Positions 34,007 to 44,482 of a stretch of 57,303 nt of DNA are shown one piece after another (the first letter of the stretch is position 1; every line of letters begins with the position of its first letter). The notes below the pieces were generated by a model. The model saw only the letters and a program-made list of their open reading frames with translations. It made no database searches and had not been told where the DNA came from. The translations under genes were made by a program, and so were the position numbers. Source of the DNA: an uncultured Flavobacteriaceae bacterium (GTDB taxonomy: Bacteria; Bacteroidota; Bacteroidia; Flavobacteriales; Flavobacteriaceae); the NCBI GenBank assembly GCA_947500445.1, contig CANMSB010000032.1, positions 1-57,303 of the forward strand. Reading direction: 5' to 3'.

Positions 34007-36142
34007 TTAGTTGCTCAACGCGATATCGTCAAAATAATAGGTGCTACCGTCACCGGCAAGCCCATCGATAAATTCAAAGAAAATGACTACCCGATTGTAC
34101 GAGGCACCAGCATCAAAAGCGCCGCTGAAATCAAAAGTGAGTTCTTCCCACTGGTCGGTGACCGTGGTATTGACGTCCACCGTTATTTGAGTGACCCCAC
34201 CCTCGGAGTTTTCCAAGGCCATTCTTATAGGAATATTGGCCTTTGGCGAGTATGTCTTCATCCGAAGGGTTTGCGAGGCCGAAAAATCAATGGCCTCCTC
34301 CAGGTCAACAAAAGTACCCGCAAAAAACTGGGCGCCATTGGTTTTGGTGGTCCTCATAACCTGTGTACTGGTGTTGATACCGCCGGAAACGGAATTCGCT
34401 TCAATGGCCGAATCAGCCCCCTCAAAACCGACAAAATTGTATGTCAGCGTCGTCGATTCAAAATCCAAGGGAAGGCGCACAACGGCCGCGTCCATGTCCG
34501 GTGCCGATTGCGCAATCGCATCCACATAGAACGTACCCGACGTATTTCCGGGACCATCTACAAAGAGTACCATGGTGGCATACTGTCCTTCCGGCACAAA
34601 GGATTCGCCCACCCCTTGGGAACCGTCAATAAAACTCTTGGTAGCATCATTGGCGAAGTCGAACGTAAGATCTTCCCAACCGGTACCGCCATGGGTAACA
34701 ACGACCTCATTTTCACGTTCGCCATTGACCCCATTTTCAAATTTTAATAGCACGGGTACCGAAGTAGTGGCCCAAAATTTCATGCTAATGGTCTTGTCGG
34801 TCATAAAATTCACCGGTGTACCCAGATCAAAGGCACCTCCTTCAAATGCATTCCCACTGTTGGTGATCGCTCCAACCTTTGATGCCTCCGTATTGGCACC
34901 TGATAGGTCCGGGTTGTCCACTACCTCATAGCTTGCACCGTTAAAGGTTCCAAAGGCATAGTCCACGTCGGGATCGTCAAAATCCATAGGGAGTTCCAAA
35001 GCTGCCATTGCCTCCGAGGATTGTTCCAGGTCGTCCAAGTAGAACGTACCCGCTGTAGTACCCGGCCCGTCCACGAAAATAACAATGGTGGCATACTGTC
35101 CATCCGGCACGAAAGCTTCGCCCACTCCCTGGCTGCCGTCAATAAAACTTTTGACCGCATCGTTGGCAAAATCGAACGTTAAGATCTCCCACCCGGTACC
35201 TCCGTGGTTTACGGTAACTTCATTTTCTCTTTCGCCATTGACACCACCTTCGAATTTTAGTAAAACGGGCACAGCGGAAGTTGACCAAAGCTTCATAGCG
35301 ATGGTTTTGTCCGTACCGCTAAAATCGACGGGAGTACCCAAATTAAAGGCCCCGCCCTCAAAGGCATTGCCCGAATTGGTGATGGCCCCAACCTTTGATG
35401 CCTCCGTATTGGCACCGGATAGGTCCGGATTGTCCACCACCTCATAGCTTGCACCATTGAAGGTTCCGAACGCGTAGTTCACGGTAGCATCGTCAAATGT
35501 TATCGGCAATACAATGGGGTTATCCGATCCGGTAATGGTTACCGTTTCCGAAAGTTCGATGGTAGCCGATCCGGCTCCACGTGCCACGACCCGAACGGTA
35601 TATTCCCCGGTTTCCGCATATATTTTGGTAGCGGTTTCACCGGCCATGATCGTAGTGGGCGACTCCTCTTCTACATCGCCAAAGAAAACATCGAACACCG
35701 TGGCATCATCGGCGGAAGGAGTTACGGTCACCTCAAAGGGATCTGTTTCCGATACGGAAATAGTTGCCGCTAAATTGGTTGGTGGTGTAAAGGATATGGT
35801 GACGATTCTGACCAGTTCACTTTTCAGGCCCGTAGCCCCTATTGCTACAATACGAAGGGTAAAGGTACCTTCTCCATAGATCTTGCTTATGGTTTCGCCC
35901 GGCGATGCGGTGGTCGCCGTTTCATTTTCAACATCGCCAAAGAATATTTCAAACGACGATGCCCCGGTGCCCGTTGGGGTTACGGTGACCGTTCCAGTAT
36001 CGTCATCGGAAATATCAAAAACGGCGTTTACGTTTGTGGGTGCGGAGATGTCCTGTAGTGCAAAAGAGGTCGTTTCATCTTCATCACAGGCCGCGAAGAG
36101 CACTACGAATAGCGTTATCAGAAAATTTTTAGCATTTCTCAT
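34007..36142 (-). CDS. Surface glycan-binding lipoprotein (SusE-like) with PKD and CBM-like repeats
   Basis: 711 aa, lipobox LFAACDEDE. Two PKD-like domains at about 30-200, then three CBM-like beta-sandwich repeats at about 213-383, 384-553 and 555-711. Repeats 1 and 2 are nearly identical (NYAFGTFNGASYEVVDNPDL versus DYAFGTFNGASYEVVDNPDL) and also close at DNA level; repeat 3 is divergent and resembles the insert in the neighbouring GH16. Position after susD and domain type indicate a laminarin-capturing surface protein. No catalytic residues are recognised. Confidence 0.85.
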   Translation of the reverse strand: MRNAKNFLITLFVVLFAACDEDETTSFALQDISAPTNVNAVFDISDDDTGTVTVTPTGTGASSFEIFFGDVENETATTASPGETISKIYGEGTFTLRIVAIGATGLKSELVRIVTISFTPPTNLAATISVSETDPFEVTVTPSADDATVFDVFFGDVEEESPTTIMAGETATKIYAETGEYTVRVVARGAGSATIELSETVTITGSDNPIVLPITFDDATVNYAFGTFNGASYEVVDNPDLSGANTEASKVGAITNSGNAFEGGAFNLGTPVDFSGTDKTIAMKLWSTSAVPVLLKFEGGVNGERENEVTVNHGGTGWEILTFDFANDAVKSFIDGSQGVGEAFVPDGQYATIVIFVDGPGTTAGTFYLDDLEQSSEAMAALELPMDFDDPDVDYAFGTFNGASYEVVDNPDLSGANTEASKVGAITNSGNAFEGGAFDLGTPVNFMTDKTISMKFWATTSVPVLLKFENGVNGERENEVVVTHGGTGWEDLTFDFANDATKSFIDGSQGVGESFVPEGQYATMVLFVDGPGNTSGTFYVDAIAQSAPDMDAAVVRLPLDFESTTLTYNFVGFEGADSAIEANSVSGGINTSTQVMRTTKTNGAQFFAGTFVDLEEAIDFSASQTLRMKTYSPKANIPIRMALENSEGGVTQITVDVNTTVTDQWEELTFDFSGAFDAGASYNRVVIFFEFIDGLAGDGSTYYFDDIALSN

Positions 36143-36185
36143 TTTTCAACATTTAATTTTATTGGCACCGCCAAGGGGTTTACGA

Positions 36186-36255
36186 TCCCGAGGCTTGCCC
36201 CGTATTTAAAAACTTGTTCTTTACGAATACCGCGCGGGCTTGCCCCGAGGTGGTT
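36186..36255. repeat. Pair of REP-like hairpins between susD and the binding-protein gene
   Basis: CCCGAGGCTTGCCCCG and CGGGCTTGCCCCGAGG flank about 30 bases; each folds around GGGC-TT-GCCC and both share GGCTTGCCCCG. In a polycistronic message such structures can lower expression of distal genes relative to susCD. Confidence 0.6.
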
Positions 36256-36257
36256 TG

Positions 36258-37739
36258 TTAGTAGCCCGGATTTTGGTTCCATCGGTTTCCGGCCAATTCT
36301 ATTTCTATACTGGGAATCGGAAAAATTTCGTTTTTTCCAGACGTAAATCCGTCTATCTCTAATGCGGCACGATCTGTTCGTACCAGATCAAAGAAATGAT
36401 GGCCCTCGCCGACCAGTTCCACCCTTCGCTCTTGATAAATAGCTGCGGTAAGGTCACCTCCCGTTAGCGTCACATTTCCCAACCCTGCCCGATTTCTTAC
36501 GCGATTTAGGTATTGCTGTGCGGTAGCGTCACCAAGACTACCGCGACTATAGGCCTCGGCGGCCATAAGAAGGACATCGGCAAACCGGATCGCCCTATAA
36601 TTGTTGGGGTTGGTCAGGTTTGCATCACCGGTATTCAAATCCCCTTGGCGGGCAATATACTTTCTGTTATAGTAACCGGTATGTTCAAAACCTTCCACAA
36701 AGGAAACATCGGTGTTGGCGGACGCCCAAGCCTCAATATCCAGTATCGCTATCCCTCTTCTCACATCGCCAGCCTCAAAGGCATCAAAAACTTCTTGGGT
36801 GGGCACGTTAAAGCTAAAACCGGATTCGAAAAGCGGTCCGGAGTAATTGCGGATGCCATTAAATCCTACGGCCACGTTGCCCTCGCTACATTGCAAACAA
36901 CCAAATCCGGCACCCTCAACATCGGTATACTGCACCTCAAAAACCGATTCTATGTTGTTCTCATTGTCATTTTCAAATATGGTGGTGTAGTCGGCTACAA
37001 GATCGTAACCTCCGGAAGCGATCACTTCATCCAATACGGTAGCCGCTTCTTGAAATTTGCCTTGATACAAATAGGCTTTTCCTAAAAGTGCTTGGGCCGC
37101 ACCCTTTGTGGCCCTACCGAGCTCATCCTGGGTATTGGGCAGGTTCGCGGCGGCAAAAATCAAGTCTTGTTCTATTTGGGCATATACTTCGGAAGCCGCT
37201 GTACGTTCTATGGTGTTCTGGTCGCCGAACAGTAACCGTTGATCTACGGCCAAAGGCACGTCGCCAAACCATTTTACCAATTCAAAATAGTAATAGGCCC
37301 GTAAAAAAGTTGCTTCCGCCAATACCACCCCTTTGTTGGAAAAATCGGTTTTGTCCTTAAATTCTAAAATATAGTTGGCGCGGTTCACTCCCGCGAACAT
37401 CCAGTTCCAAACATCCCTTAATTGTTGGTTGACCGGAGTGTGTACCATATCGTCTATCTCTTGAATGCCTTGTACGTCCGTGGCGCTTTCACCTCCGGCC
37501 AAGGTATTGTCCGAAGCAATTTCCCCCAACAGCACATTCAAATAGGTCGACTGTAACAGGTCGTATGCGGCAATGAGCGCACTTTCATAATCCTCTTCCG
37601 AATTAAAAAAGTTCTCGGTATCCTCATTAAAGGATTCTACCGCTACAAAATCGTCCGTACAGGCATAAACTGCAAGGCTGGAAAGCAGGATAAAAAGAAT
37701 TCTTTTCATACGTCTTACGTTTTTATTGCTCGTTTTCAT
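36258..37739 (-). CDS. susD: SusD/RagB outer-membrane glycan-binding lipoprotein
   Basis: 493 aa; lipobox AVYACTDDF, with a second possible start ten codons later. Family features: NFFNSEEDYESALIAAYDLLQ at the N-terminus, TEVRFLRAYYYFELVKWFGDVPL-like helix (ATFLRAYYYFELVKWFGDVP), and the C-terminal YQERRVELVGEGHHFFDLVRTDRA with NRWNQNPGY end. SusD caps the SusC pore and binds oligosaccharide. It starts 4 bp after the susC stop. Confidence 0.97.
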   Translation of the reverse strand: MKTSNKNVRRMKRILFILLSSLAVYACTDDFVAVESFNEDTENFFNSEEDYESALIAAYDLLQSTYLNVLLGEIASDNTLAGGESATDVQGIQEIDDMVHTPVNQQLRDVWNWMFAGVNRANYILEFKDKTDFSNKGVVLAEATFLRAYYYFELVKWFGDVPLAVDQRLLFGDQNTIERTAASEVYAQIEQDLIFAAANLPNTQDELGRATKGAAQALLGKAYLYQGKFQEAATVLDEVIASGGYDLVADYTTIFENDNENNIESVFEVQYTDVEGAGFGCLQCSEGNVAVGFNGIRNYSGPLFESGFSFNVPTQEVFDAFEAGDVRRGIAILDIEAWASANTDVSFVEGFEHTGYYNRKYIARQGDLNTGDANLTNPNNYRAIRFADVLLMAAEAYSRGSLGDATAQQYLNRVRNRAGLGNVTLTGGDLTAAIYQERRVELVGEGHHFFDLVRTDRAALEIDGFTSGKNEIFPIPSIEIELAGNRWNQNPGY

Positions 37740-37743
37740 CCTT

Positions 37744-40700
37744 TTAGAATTTTAGATTTACACCCAACAAATAGGTTCTTGGAACGGGATAAAAACCCTG
37801 GTCTATACCGGCCCCTATGGGCGAACCGTTTCCGTTTGTACCTCCGGAAGGCCCCGAGGCACCACTGGGATCGTATCCCCGGTATTCGGTAAAGGTGTAT
37901 ATGTTGTTGGCGGACACATAAATTCGTAGTTGGTCCGCTCCAAAACGTTCCATGGTCTTTTGGGGAAGGGTATAGCCCAATTGGGCGTTTTGAATTCTGA
38001 CAAAGGAACCGTCTTCCACAAAAAAGTCCGAAAAAAGGGTGTTGGAAGTCGCCCCGGTAGTTACCCTGGGATAGGTGTTGGTGCTTCCTTCCCCTGTCCA
38101 GCGATCGATGGTGAACACCGATCTGTTGACCAGCGGTTGGTTCCGTTCATAGTTTCGTACGATTTCGTTTCCGACGGATGCAAAAGTATAGGCCCCAAAA
38201 TCGAAGTTTTTATAATTAATGGATAGGTTCAGCCCCATGGTAGCATCCGGAATCGGGTTTCCAATATCCACGCGGTCATCGGCATCGATCTGCCCATCGC
38301 CATTTTGGTCCCTAAAGCGAAGGTCTCCCGGTCCGGCGTTCGCCTGGGTAGCATGCGCATCTACCTCGGCCTGATTTTGGAAAATTCCCTCGGTCTCCAA
38401 TCCAAAGAAATATCCTATAGGTTTCCCTGCCTCCATTCTGGACGGTGGGTCTTGGCCGACACCAAAAGAGCCGCCCTGTAAAAATCCTGCCTCATTATTG
38501 ACCTGCGTGACCTCATTTTCTAAAAAGGTAACGTTGTAATTGATGCCATAGTTAAACGCCTTGGCACGGTCGCTTTGGTAGCCTATGGCGAACTCCACAC
38601 CTGAATTTACGACGGTACCGCCGTTTACTACCGGCGCTTGAGCACCTGGGGCGGAGGCCCCTAAAATTCCCGATACCTGTGGTTGTAGTAGGAGTCCTTC
38701 CGTTGTTTTATTGAAATAATCCGCCGTAAGGTCAACCGTATTATCGAATAGTTTGATGTCCACCCCGACATCAAAGGTTTTTTGTTCTTCCCATTGGATC
38801 GACGGATTGGGCAAGACGCCTACTGCCTGGCCGAACACCAACTCCCCGTTCACCACATAAGCCGCCTCACCGTTCAACACTCCCCTAAAGCCGTTTGAAG
38901 GGATACGATCGTTACCCAAAATTCCATAGCTGCCCCTAAGTTTAAGAAAGTCGATGATGTTGCTCTTACTTAAAAAATTCTCATCGGAAACGATCCATCC
39001 CACGGAACCGGAAGGGAAATATCCAAACCTATTTTCAGGCCCGAACTTCGTAGAACCATCGCGCCTAATAATACCGGATAATAGGTATTTGCCCTTATAG
39101 TCATATTGGACCCTGGTAAAATAGGATAAGAGTCGTTCATCAAATTTGCCGCTGAGACCGCTGTCTATTAAACCATTTCTTCTATCCACGGTATTGGCGA
39201 TATCGGCTTCGGCAAATGGGACTTCGTTTTCAAAGAAACCAGTGGTACTGCCGGAGAACAAGCCCGTTGTTTTGAATACCGAAGTACCCAAAGTGGCCTG
39301 TACGTTGTGCACCTCCCCCAACTGTTTATTGTAGTTGATAAACGTATCAAAGGTGTAGTCCCTAAAAATATCCTTGTTTGTGGTCAGGGAGTTTCGTCCT
39401 AGGTTGTTGAACACTTTTCCGGAACCAAAGAAAACCGTAGGTGAAAACCCGCGTCCCTGCACTTCTGCATAGTTGAACTGAAGACTACTCTCGACCTTAA
39501 AATTCTTTAAAAAGCGATAGTTCAACGCAATTTTACCGCTTAGCCGATCTACACGGTTGCTATTGAAGGTATTGGCTATTTGCGCCAAGGGATTGATCAC
39601 TTCGTTTCCCAGTCCTTCGGCCAGCGTAAAATTCCCTGTCACGTCCTTTACCGCAAAGGTAGGGGCGTTGTTCAACGCATTGAACAATACCGACCCGATC
39701 GCGTTCTCCGATAGTGTTTTTCTTTCCGTACCCGTATATAAAAGGTTTGTAGTCAATTTTAGATTTTCAAGAATATCGGTGTTGAAGTTGAACCTGGTGG
39801 TGTACCGTTTAAAGTTTGCCTTGTTACCGCCCACGATACCATCTTGAGTTAGCAGTGAAGTTCCCAAGGAATATGTTGATTTTTCGCTACCGCCATCCAC
39901 GGTAAGGTTATGGTTAAATATTGGTGCGGAACCAAAAACTTCCTCCTGCCAATTGGTACCTGCGCCCAATTGGGATAGGTTCGGAAATGGATTGGGGCTG
40001 CCATTTGCGGCAAAGGCTTCGTTTACCAGCAAAGCGTACTCCGTAGCGTTGAGCACCGGAATGGTGCGCGAAGTTTCCTGAAAACCTCCGAAAGCATCAT
40101 ATCTGAAGCGTAGTTCCGAATTTCTTTTACCCGTCTTGGTAGTAATCAAAATCACCCCATTTGCCGCCCGTACGCCATATATACCTGCCGTTGCATCTTT
40201 GAGCACATTTATACTTTCAATATCCCCGGGATTTAATACGCTCAGATCTTCAATAACGTTCCCGTCCACGAGAATCAAGGGCCTATTGTCGCCGTTTGTG
40301 GATATTCCCCGAATACGGATACTGGAGCCACTACCTGGAGAACCAGACTCTGCCGTAATGTTCACCCCGGCAACTTGGCCTTGTAGGGCCTGCTCCACTC
40401 TTGTCGGGTTGAGCTCTTCTATGGTTTGGGCACCTATAACGGCCACCGCTCCCGTGATTTCCTTTTTGGTCTGTGTCCCATAGCCAATGACCACCACCTC
40501 ATCCAGAGCCGCAACATCCTCCTCTAAAAAAATTTCCAGGCCGCTTTGTGGACCATCGATCGGGTATTCTTGATTTTTAAAACTAATATAGGAGAACACC
40601 AGCACATCTCCGATAGCTACGTCCGATAGTTCAAAGTTTCCATCAAAGTCCGCCGTGGTGCCCGTATTCGTATTCTTAACGAACACATTTGCCCCTGGTA

Positions 40701-40809
40701 AAGGCTGGGAAGTAGTTTGGTCGTACACCGTACCGGAAACCTTCACGCTCTGCGCTATGGTAGTGGTGCATAAAAACAGGAATGAAATAAAAAATAAGAA
40801 TTGTTTCAT
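37744..40809 (-). CDS. susC: SusC/RagA TonB-dependent glycan importer
   Basis: 1021 aa. Signal peptide, carboxypeptidase-regulatory-like domain (VSGTVYDQTTSQPLPGANVFV), TonB-box region DEVVVIGYGTQ, plug domain with the SusC signature (IRIRGISTNGDNRPLILVDGN) and a 22-strand barrel ending TYLLGVNLKF. Imports beta-glucan oligosaccharides across the outer membrane using TonB energy. First gene of the operon susC-susD-SGBP-GH16-GH16. The 240-bp upstream region probably holds the regulated promoter; no site was pinned down. Confidence 0.97.
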   Translation of the reverse strand: MKQFLFFISFLFLCTTTIAQSVKVSGTVYDQTTSQPLPGANVFVKNTNTGTTADFDGNFELSDVAIGDVLVFSYISFKNQEYPIDGPQSGLEIFLEEDVAALDEVVVIGYGTQTKKEITGAVAVIGAQTIEELNPTRVEQALQGQVAGVNITAESGSPGSGSSIRIRGISTNGDNRPLILVDGNVIEDLSVLNPGDIESINVLKDATAGIYGVRAANGVILITTKTGKRNSELRFRYDAFGGFQETSRTIPVLNATEYALLVNEAFAANGSPNPFPNLSQLGAGTNWQEEVFGSAPIFNHNLTVDGGSEKSTYSLGTSLLTQDGIVGGNKANFKRYTTRFNFNTDILENLKLTTNLLYTGTERKTLSENAIGSVLFNALNNAPTFAVKDVTGNFTLAEGLGNEVINPLAQIANTFNSNRVDRLSGKIALNYRFLKNFKVESSLQFNYAEVQGRGFSPTVFFGSGKVFNNLGRNSLTTNKDIFRDYTFDTFINYNKQLGEVHNVQATLGTSVFKTTGLFSGSTTGFFENEVPFAEADIANTVDRRNGLIDSGLSGKFDERLLSYFTRVQYDYKGKYLLSGIIRRDGSTKFGPENRFGYFPSGSVGWIVSDENFLSKSNIIDFLKLRGSYGILGNDRIPSNGFRGVLNGEAAYVVNGELVFGQAVGVLPNPSIQWEEQKTFDVGVDIKLFDNTVDLTADYFNKTTEGLLLQPQVSGILGASAPGAQAPVVNGGTVVNSGVEFAIGYQSDRAKAFNYGINYNVTFLENEVTQVNNEAGFLQGGSFGVGQDPPSRMEAGKPIGYFFGLETEGIFQNQAEVDAHATQANAGPGDLRFRDQNGDGQIDADDRVDIGNPIPDATMGLNLSINYKNFDFGAYTFASVGNEIVRNYERNQPLVNRSVFTIDRWTGEGSTNTYPRVTTGATSNTLFSDFFVEDGSFVRIQNAQLGYTLPQKTMERFGADQLRIYVSANNIYTFTEYRGYDPSGASGPSGGTNGNGSPIGAGIDQGFYPVPRTYLLGVNLKF

Positions 40810-41049
40810 TTGGTGCGTTCTTTACGAAAATCAAAACTATCGTCACCAAATCACAAATCCTTACTATTCACCTATATAAAAAACATACAACGCTATTTTT
40901 TTGGGTAATTTTTGATAAAATCATAATGAAAGCCTGTATTTAACGCAGGTTTAACGAATCAAAAGCCAAATGAAAAAAGATGAGATTACCACGCTATTTT
41001 CATGTTTGTATAGGTAATGTAGTGGTAAAAAAGAAGTTTGTTAAGTGCC

Positions 41050-43851
41050 TTAGATATTGAGCAAGTACTCGGTAAGGCTATTTTCGTGCTCCAATTGCAT
41101 TTTTTTTCGCAATCGGTAACGTTTTACCTCAACGCTTTTCACTGAAATGTTAAGCAATGGGGCAATTTCTTTGGAAGAAAGGTTCAATCTCAAATACGCA
41201 CAAAGTTTTAGATCATTCGACGTAAGGTCGGGGTGCAGTTCCTTTATTTTCTTAAGAAAACCGGTATCCGCATTATTAAAGGCTTTTTCAAAAAACTTCC
41301 AGTCGTCCTCATTGTCAATGTTACGATCGATCATTTTAATGACCGACCCCACGGCGGCACTGTTCTCGGTCTTGGTCAATTGTGATTTTATGGAATTCAA
41401 AAATTCGTTCTTTTTGATCATGCTCATGGTCGCCACGGCCAACTCCCTATTTTTGGCCTCTATCTCATTTCTTAACTTTTCATTTTTTATCTGTACTATT
41501 TTACGTTTGGCCTTGTTTCTTTTGCGTTTCAGTTTTCGCTCGTTCTCGCGCATTATTTTCGCCTGCTGCTTTTTATAATACCTTTTGTACAGCTTGTGTA
41601 CCATCACCGAAAATCCTAAAATAGCCAAAATATAAAACGCTATGGCCACTATGGACCAATACCAAGGTCTTTCAATTGAAAAAGTATACGAAATTTCATT
41701 GTCGGTCATCGTATTTCCCACTTTTGCCCTTGCCACGAACGTGTACTCCCCAAAGGGTAGGTTTTCAAAGGAAACTTCGGGAACGGTGGTCCATTCGCTC
41801 CAATCTTCGTGCATTCCGATCAGTCTGTATTGGTACGCTACCGCTTTGTATTTGTCAAATTCGGGAACGCTATAGGAAAATAGCAGGCTGTTTTCTTGGT
41901 TTTTCAATGAAGCAACCGTGTCCAAAGGGATGTTTTCGGGAGAATCGCCGTAACGGTACTTTTTTACCTCATTCAAAAGAACGGTGTATGTACTCGGTTT
42001 GAGTTTGGACCTGTTCAAGGTAACATACCCGTTAGAAGCGCCGATAAGGTATTTTTCGTCGCCAAGAGTGCCGATGTTCTCAAAACCCGAGACACCCAAA
42101 TTATTGCGCAGGCCCCTCGGTACCGCTATAACGGTTCGGTTATAGCCATCATCGAACTTGGAGGGTTCTGCGAACATGATGTCCTGTTTTCCAAACCGCC
42201 ACAACTTTTTATCCGATCCATCGGTTATTAAGATACTCGGTTCATCCCCTTGATCCTCGTGAAAAATATTGGTGAGGGTGGTATCTACCACAAATTGGTT
42301 CCGTTGTGTATCGATATCGAAAACGGCATGAACGGTAGCGTACACAAGTGCACCGTTGAAGCGTACCAAGCTGGATGCTTTTCCCTTTCCCTCTTCTTTG
42401 GATAGCAGTTTTGCATTTCTGAGGTCGTCATCGATCTTTAATCCAAATACCCCTTTAAACTCATGGTTGACATAGATGGTATCCTTACCGGAAAATTCAA
42501 AAAAGCGGCTGGAATTATCGAACCCTTTCAGTTTGTTTCGGAACGTCCATAGCCCATCCGATTTTTCCAAAACGCTTAACCCTCCATAGTTGCCCTGTAG
42601 CAAATAGTTTGGTTTGCCCGCTATCGGCTTAATATTCCATGTACCGGGAAACTTGGAAATCATTTTTGCCGTATCCCCTTCAATAACAAAGGTACCTTTA
42701 TGATGCCCGCAGAAAAGCGCTTCCCCGATTTGAGGAAGACACCACACCTGGCCTTCGGTACCGGGAACCAGTTTAAATTTGGGAGCGCCCTCTTTTTCGG
42801 TCCAAAACAACCCTTGATTGGTACCCAAGTATAATTTATCCTCAAAAACTTTTGATGCATACACCACGCCCAATTTGCCCACATTGTCGATATATTCGTT
42901 AAAATGGGAATCGAGGTTGATTACGCTCAAGCCGTTATCGTGCCCCAACCATACATTGGAATCTTTATCCTCGAAGATGGCCAGTATGGTATTGTTGTTC
43001 AAACCCTGTTGCTGGTCTATCTTTCTGATCAGCCTGCCCTCTTTTGATATTTGGTACATTCCGTTGGAGATGGTGCCCAATATAAAACTACCGTCCCCAA
43101 GTTGTAAACTGCTGTAAATATTGAGCGATGAAAGACCGGTATTCGCGGGAATGTCCCACCCGACAAGTTTGCCATCCTTTTCCTCACGGTACCACTCGGC
43201 GTCCGAAGTAAGATAAATCAACCCTTTAGTATCCTCGAAAAGCCCGATTACCGTTTTGTTTTTAATGCGTTCATCTTGGGTAATCGCGCGAGCAGTATTT
43301 TCGGCGATCTTGAATATCCCTTGGTTTTTTCTTTGAAAATACACCCCACTTTCTAAATTGAACAGCTGCGCTTTATCGGTTTCCGCCTCAACAATTCGAA
43401 ACTCCTTTCTGGAAAGCGGGCAGATATAGATCCGGTGGAGCGACTGGAACAATATGCGATCTTCTACGGCAACGATGTTCCAAAATTCCTCATCCTCCAA
43501 AAGGGGCCGGCTTAGTTTATCCACCAACGAGGTGTAGTTAAGTTTACCTGTGGAATCCTTTGTCCAATACCCGAATTCCATGTAGCATCCCGTGTAGATC
43601 TTGTTCCCGACCACCTTTACATTTCTGATAGAGGAACCGTTCGGCGAGGCGTATTTGTTCCATCGAACACCATCAAACTCCATGAGGCTATGATCGTTGG
43701 CCACATAAATGAACTTGTCCAGCGATTGCGAAATGGCCCAATTTTGGTTTTCGCCCTGATAGTCCGATGGCGAAAATGTTTGGATAGGAGGCAGTTCTTG
43801 GGCCAGTAGCCCAAAAGGAACCAATAATAACATTGTCAAACAGAATCTCAC
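41050..43851 (-). CDS. Propeller/Y_Y_Y membrane sensor with LuxR-type HTH
   Basis: 933 aa. Signal peptide; propeller repeats (FEDKDSNVWLGHDNGLSVI; FEDTKGLIYLTSDAEWY) to about 630; Y_Y_Y domain (645-715); membrane span (about 735-757); a long Lys/Arg-rich coiled coil; C-terminal LuxR-like HTH (TSNDLKLCAYLRLNLSSKEIAPLLNISVKSVEVKRYRLRKKM). It lacks kinase and receiver domains, so signal passes directly from periplasm to DNA. Directly upstream of susC and in the same direction, so it is the likely activator of the beta-glucan locus. Confidence 0.92.
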   Translation of the reverse strand: MRFCLTMLLLVPFGLLAQELPPIQTFSPSDYQGENQNWAISQSLDKFIYVANDHSLMEFDGVRWNKYASPNGSSIRNVKVVGNKIYTGCYMEFGYWTKDSTGKLNYTSLVDKLSRPLLEDEEFWNIVAVEDRILFQSLHRIYICPLSRKEFRIVEAETDKAQLFNLESGVYFQRKNQGIFKIAENTARAITQDERIKNKTVIGLFEDTKGLIYLTSDAEWYREEKDGKLVGWDIPANTGLSSLNIYSSLQLGDGSFILGTISNGMYQISKEGRLIRKIDQQQGLNNNTILAIFEDKDSNVWLGHDNGLSVINLDSHFNEYIDNVGKLGVVYASKVFEDKLYLGTNQGLFWTEKEGAPKFKLVPGTEGQVWCLPQIGEALFCGHHKGTFVIEGDTAKMISKFPGTWNIKPIAGKPNYLLQGNYGGLSVLEKSDGLWTFRNKLKGFDNSSRFFEFSGKDTIYVNHEFKGVFGLKIDDDLRNAKLLSKEEGKGKASSLVRFNGALVYATVHAVFDIDTQRNQFVVDTTLTNIFHEDQGDEPSILITDGSDKKLWRFGKQDIMFAEPSKFDDGYNRTVIAVPRGLRNNLGVSGFENIGTLGDEKYLIGASNGYVTLNRSKLKPSTYTVLLNEVKKYRYGDSPENIPLDTVASLKNQENSLLFSYSVPEFDKYKAVAYQYRLIGMHEDWSEWTTVPEVSFENLPFGEYTFVARAKVGNTMTDNEISYTFSIERPWYWSIVAIAFYILAILGFSVMVHKLYKRYYKKQQAKIMRENERKLKRKRNKAKRKIVQIKNEKLRNEIEAKNRELAVATMSMIKKNEFLNSIKSQLTKTENSAAVGSVIKMIDRNIDNEDDWKFFEKAFNNADTGFLKKIKELHPDLTSNDLKLCAYLRLNLSSKEIAPLLNISVKSVEVKRYRLRKKMQLEHENSLTEYLLNI

Positions 43852-43972
43852 TTGGGCCGAATTAAATAAGGATTCTTAAATATAACTGATTTTCAGTTTA
43901 GGGGCCCTCCCGAAAAGGATATGGTGTAGGCAGCTCCCCTACAGAGAAGGTGTTGTCGCATTTTTAGGGTGT

Positions 43973-44479
43973 TTAATTACCTAACAAATTGTTGTAAATA
44001 GCGTAGTTCTCGGCATCAAAGCATACGAAAACGATTCGGTGGAGGTCGGCAGGATGCTTTTGTACCGTTTCGATAGCGATGGCCGCTGCCCGTTCCTTGG
44101 GAAATTTATAGATTCCCGTACTGATATTCGGAATCGCCATTGTTTTTAAACCGTGTTCTTGGGCGATAGCCAGACAGTTGATATAACAATTCCGGAGCTT
44201 TTCATCTTCGTTCGATTGTCCGTTGTTCCATCGCGGGCCGACGGTATGGATCACATGTTTTGCCCTTAGTTTCCCCGCTGTAGTAATAACAGCTTCTCCC
44301 ACCTTACATCCCCCTTGTCTGTTTCTAATCCTGATACAATCGTCCAACACTTCTTTTCCCCCGGCCCTATGGATGGCACCGTCAACACCCCCTCCGCCAA
44401 GCAATGAAGTATTCGCCGCATTTACTATTGCATCTACCTCAATTTTTGTGATGTCGCCTAAAACTAGCTCCAGTTCCAT
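43973..44479 (-). CDS. Macrodomain ADP-ribose hydrolase
   Basis: 168 aa, a complete macrodomain: [24 protein letters not shown] (N20, N23, D33) and the second loop [12 protein letters not shown]. YmdB/MacroD-type proteins remove ADP-ribose from proteins or nucleic acids and deacetylate O-acetyl-ADP-ribose. It lies 3 bp after the DUF4291 gene and is the last gene of the NAD/ADP-ribose operon. Confidence 0.95.
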   Translation of the reverse strand: MELELVLGDITKIEVDAIVNAANTSLLGGGGVDGAIHRAGGKEVLDDCIRIRNRQGGCKVGEAVITTAGKLRAKHVIHTVGPRWNNGQSNEDEKLRNCYINCLAIAQEHGLKTMAIPNISTGIYKFPKERAAAIAIETVQKHPADLHRIVFVCFDAENYAIYNNLLGN

Positions 44480-44482
44480 TTT

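Noticed and set aside
34572-36209. Plus-strand Ser/Thr/Pro-rich proteins
   Set aside because: Antisense shadows of the repeated binding-protein gene.
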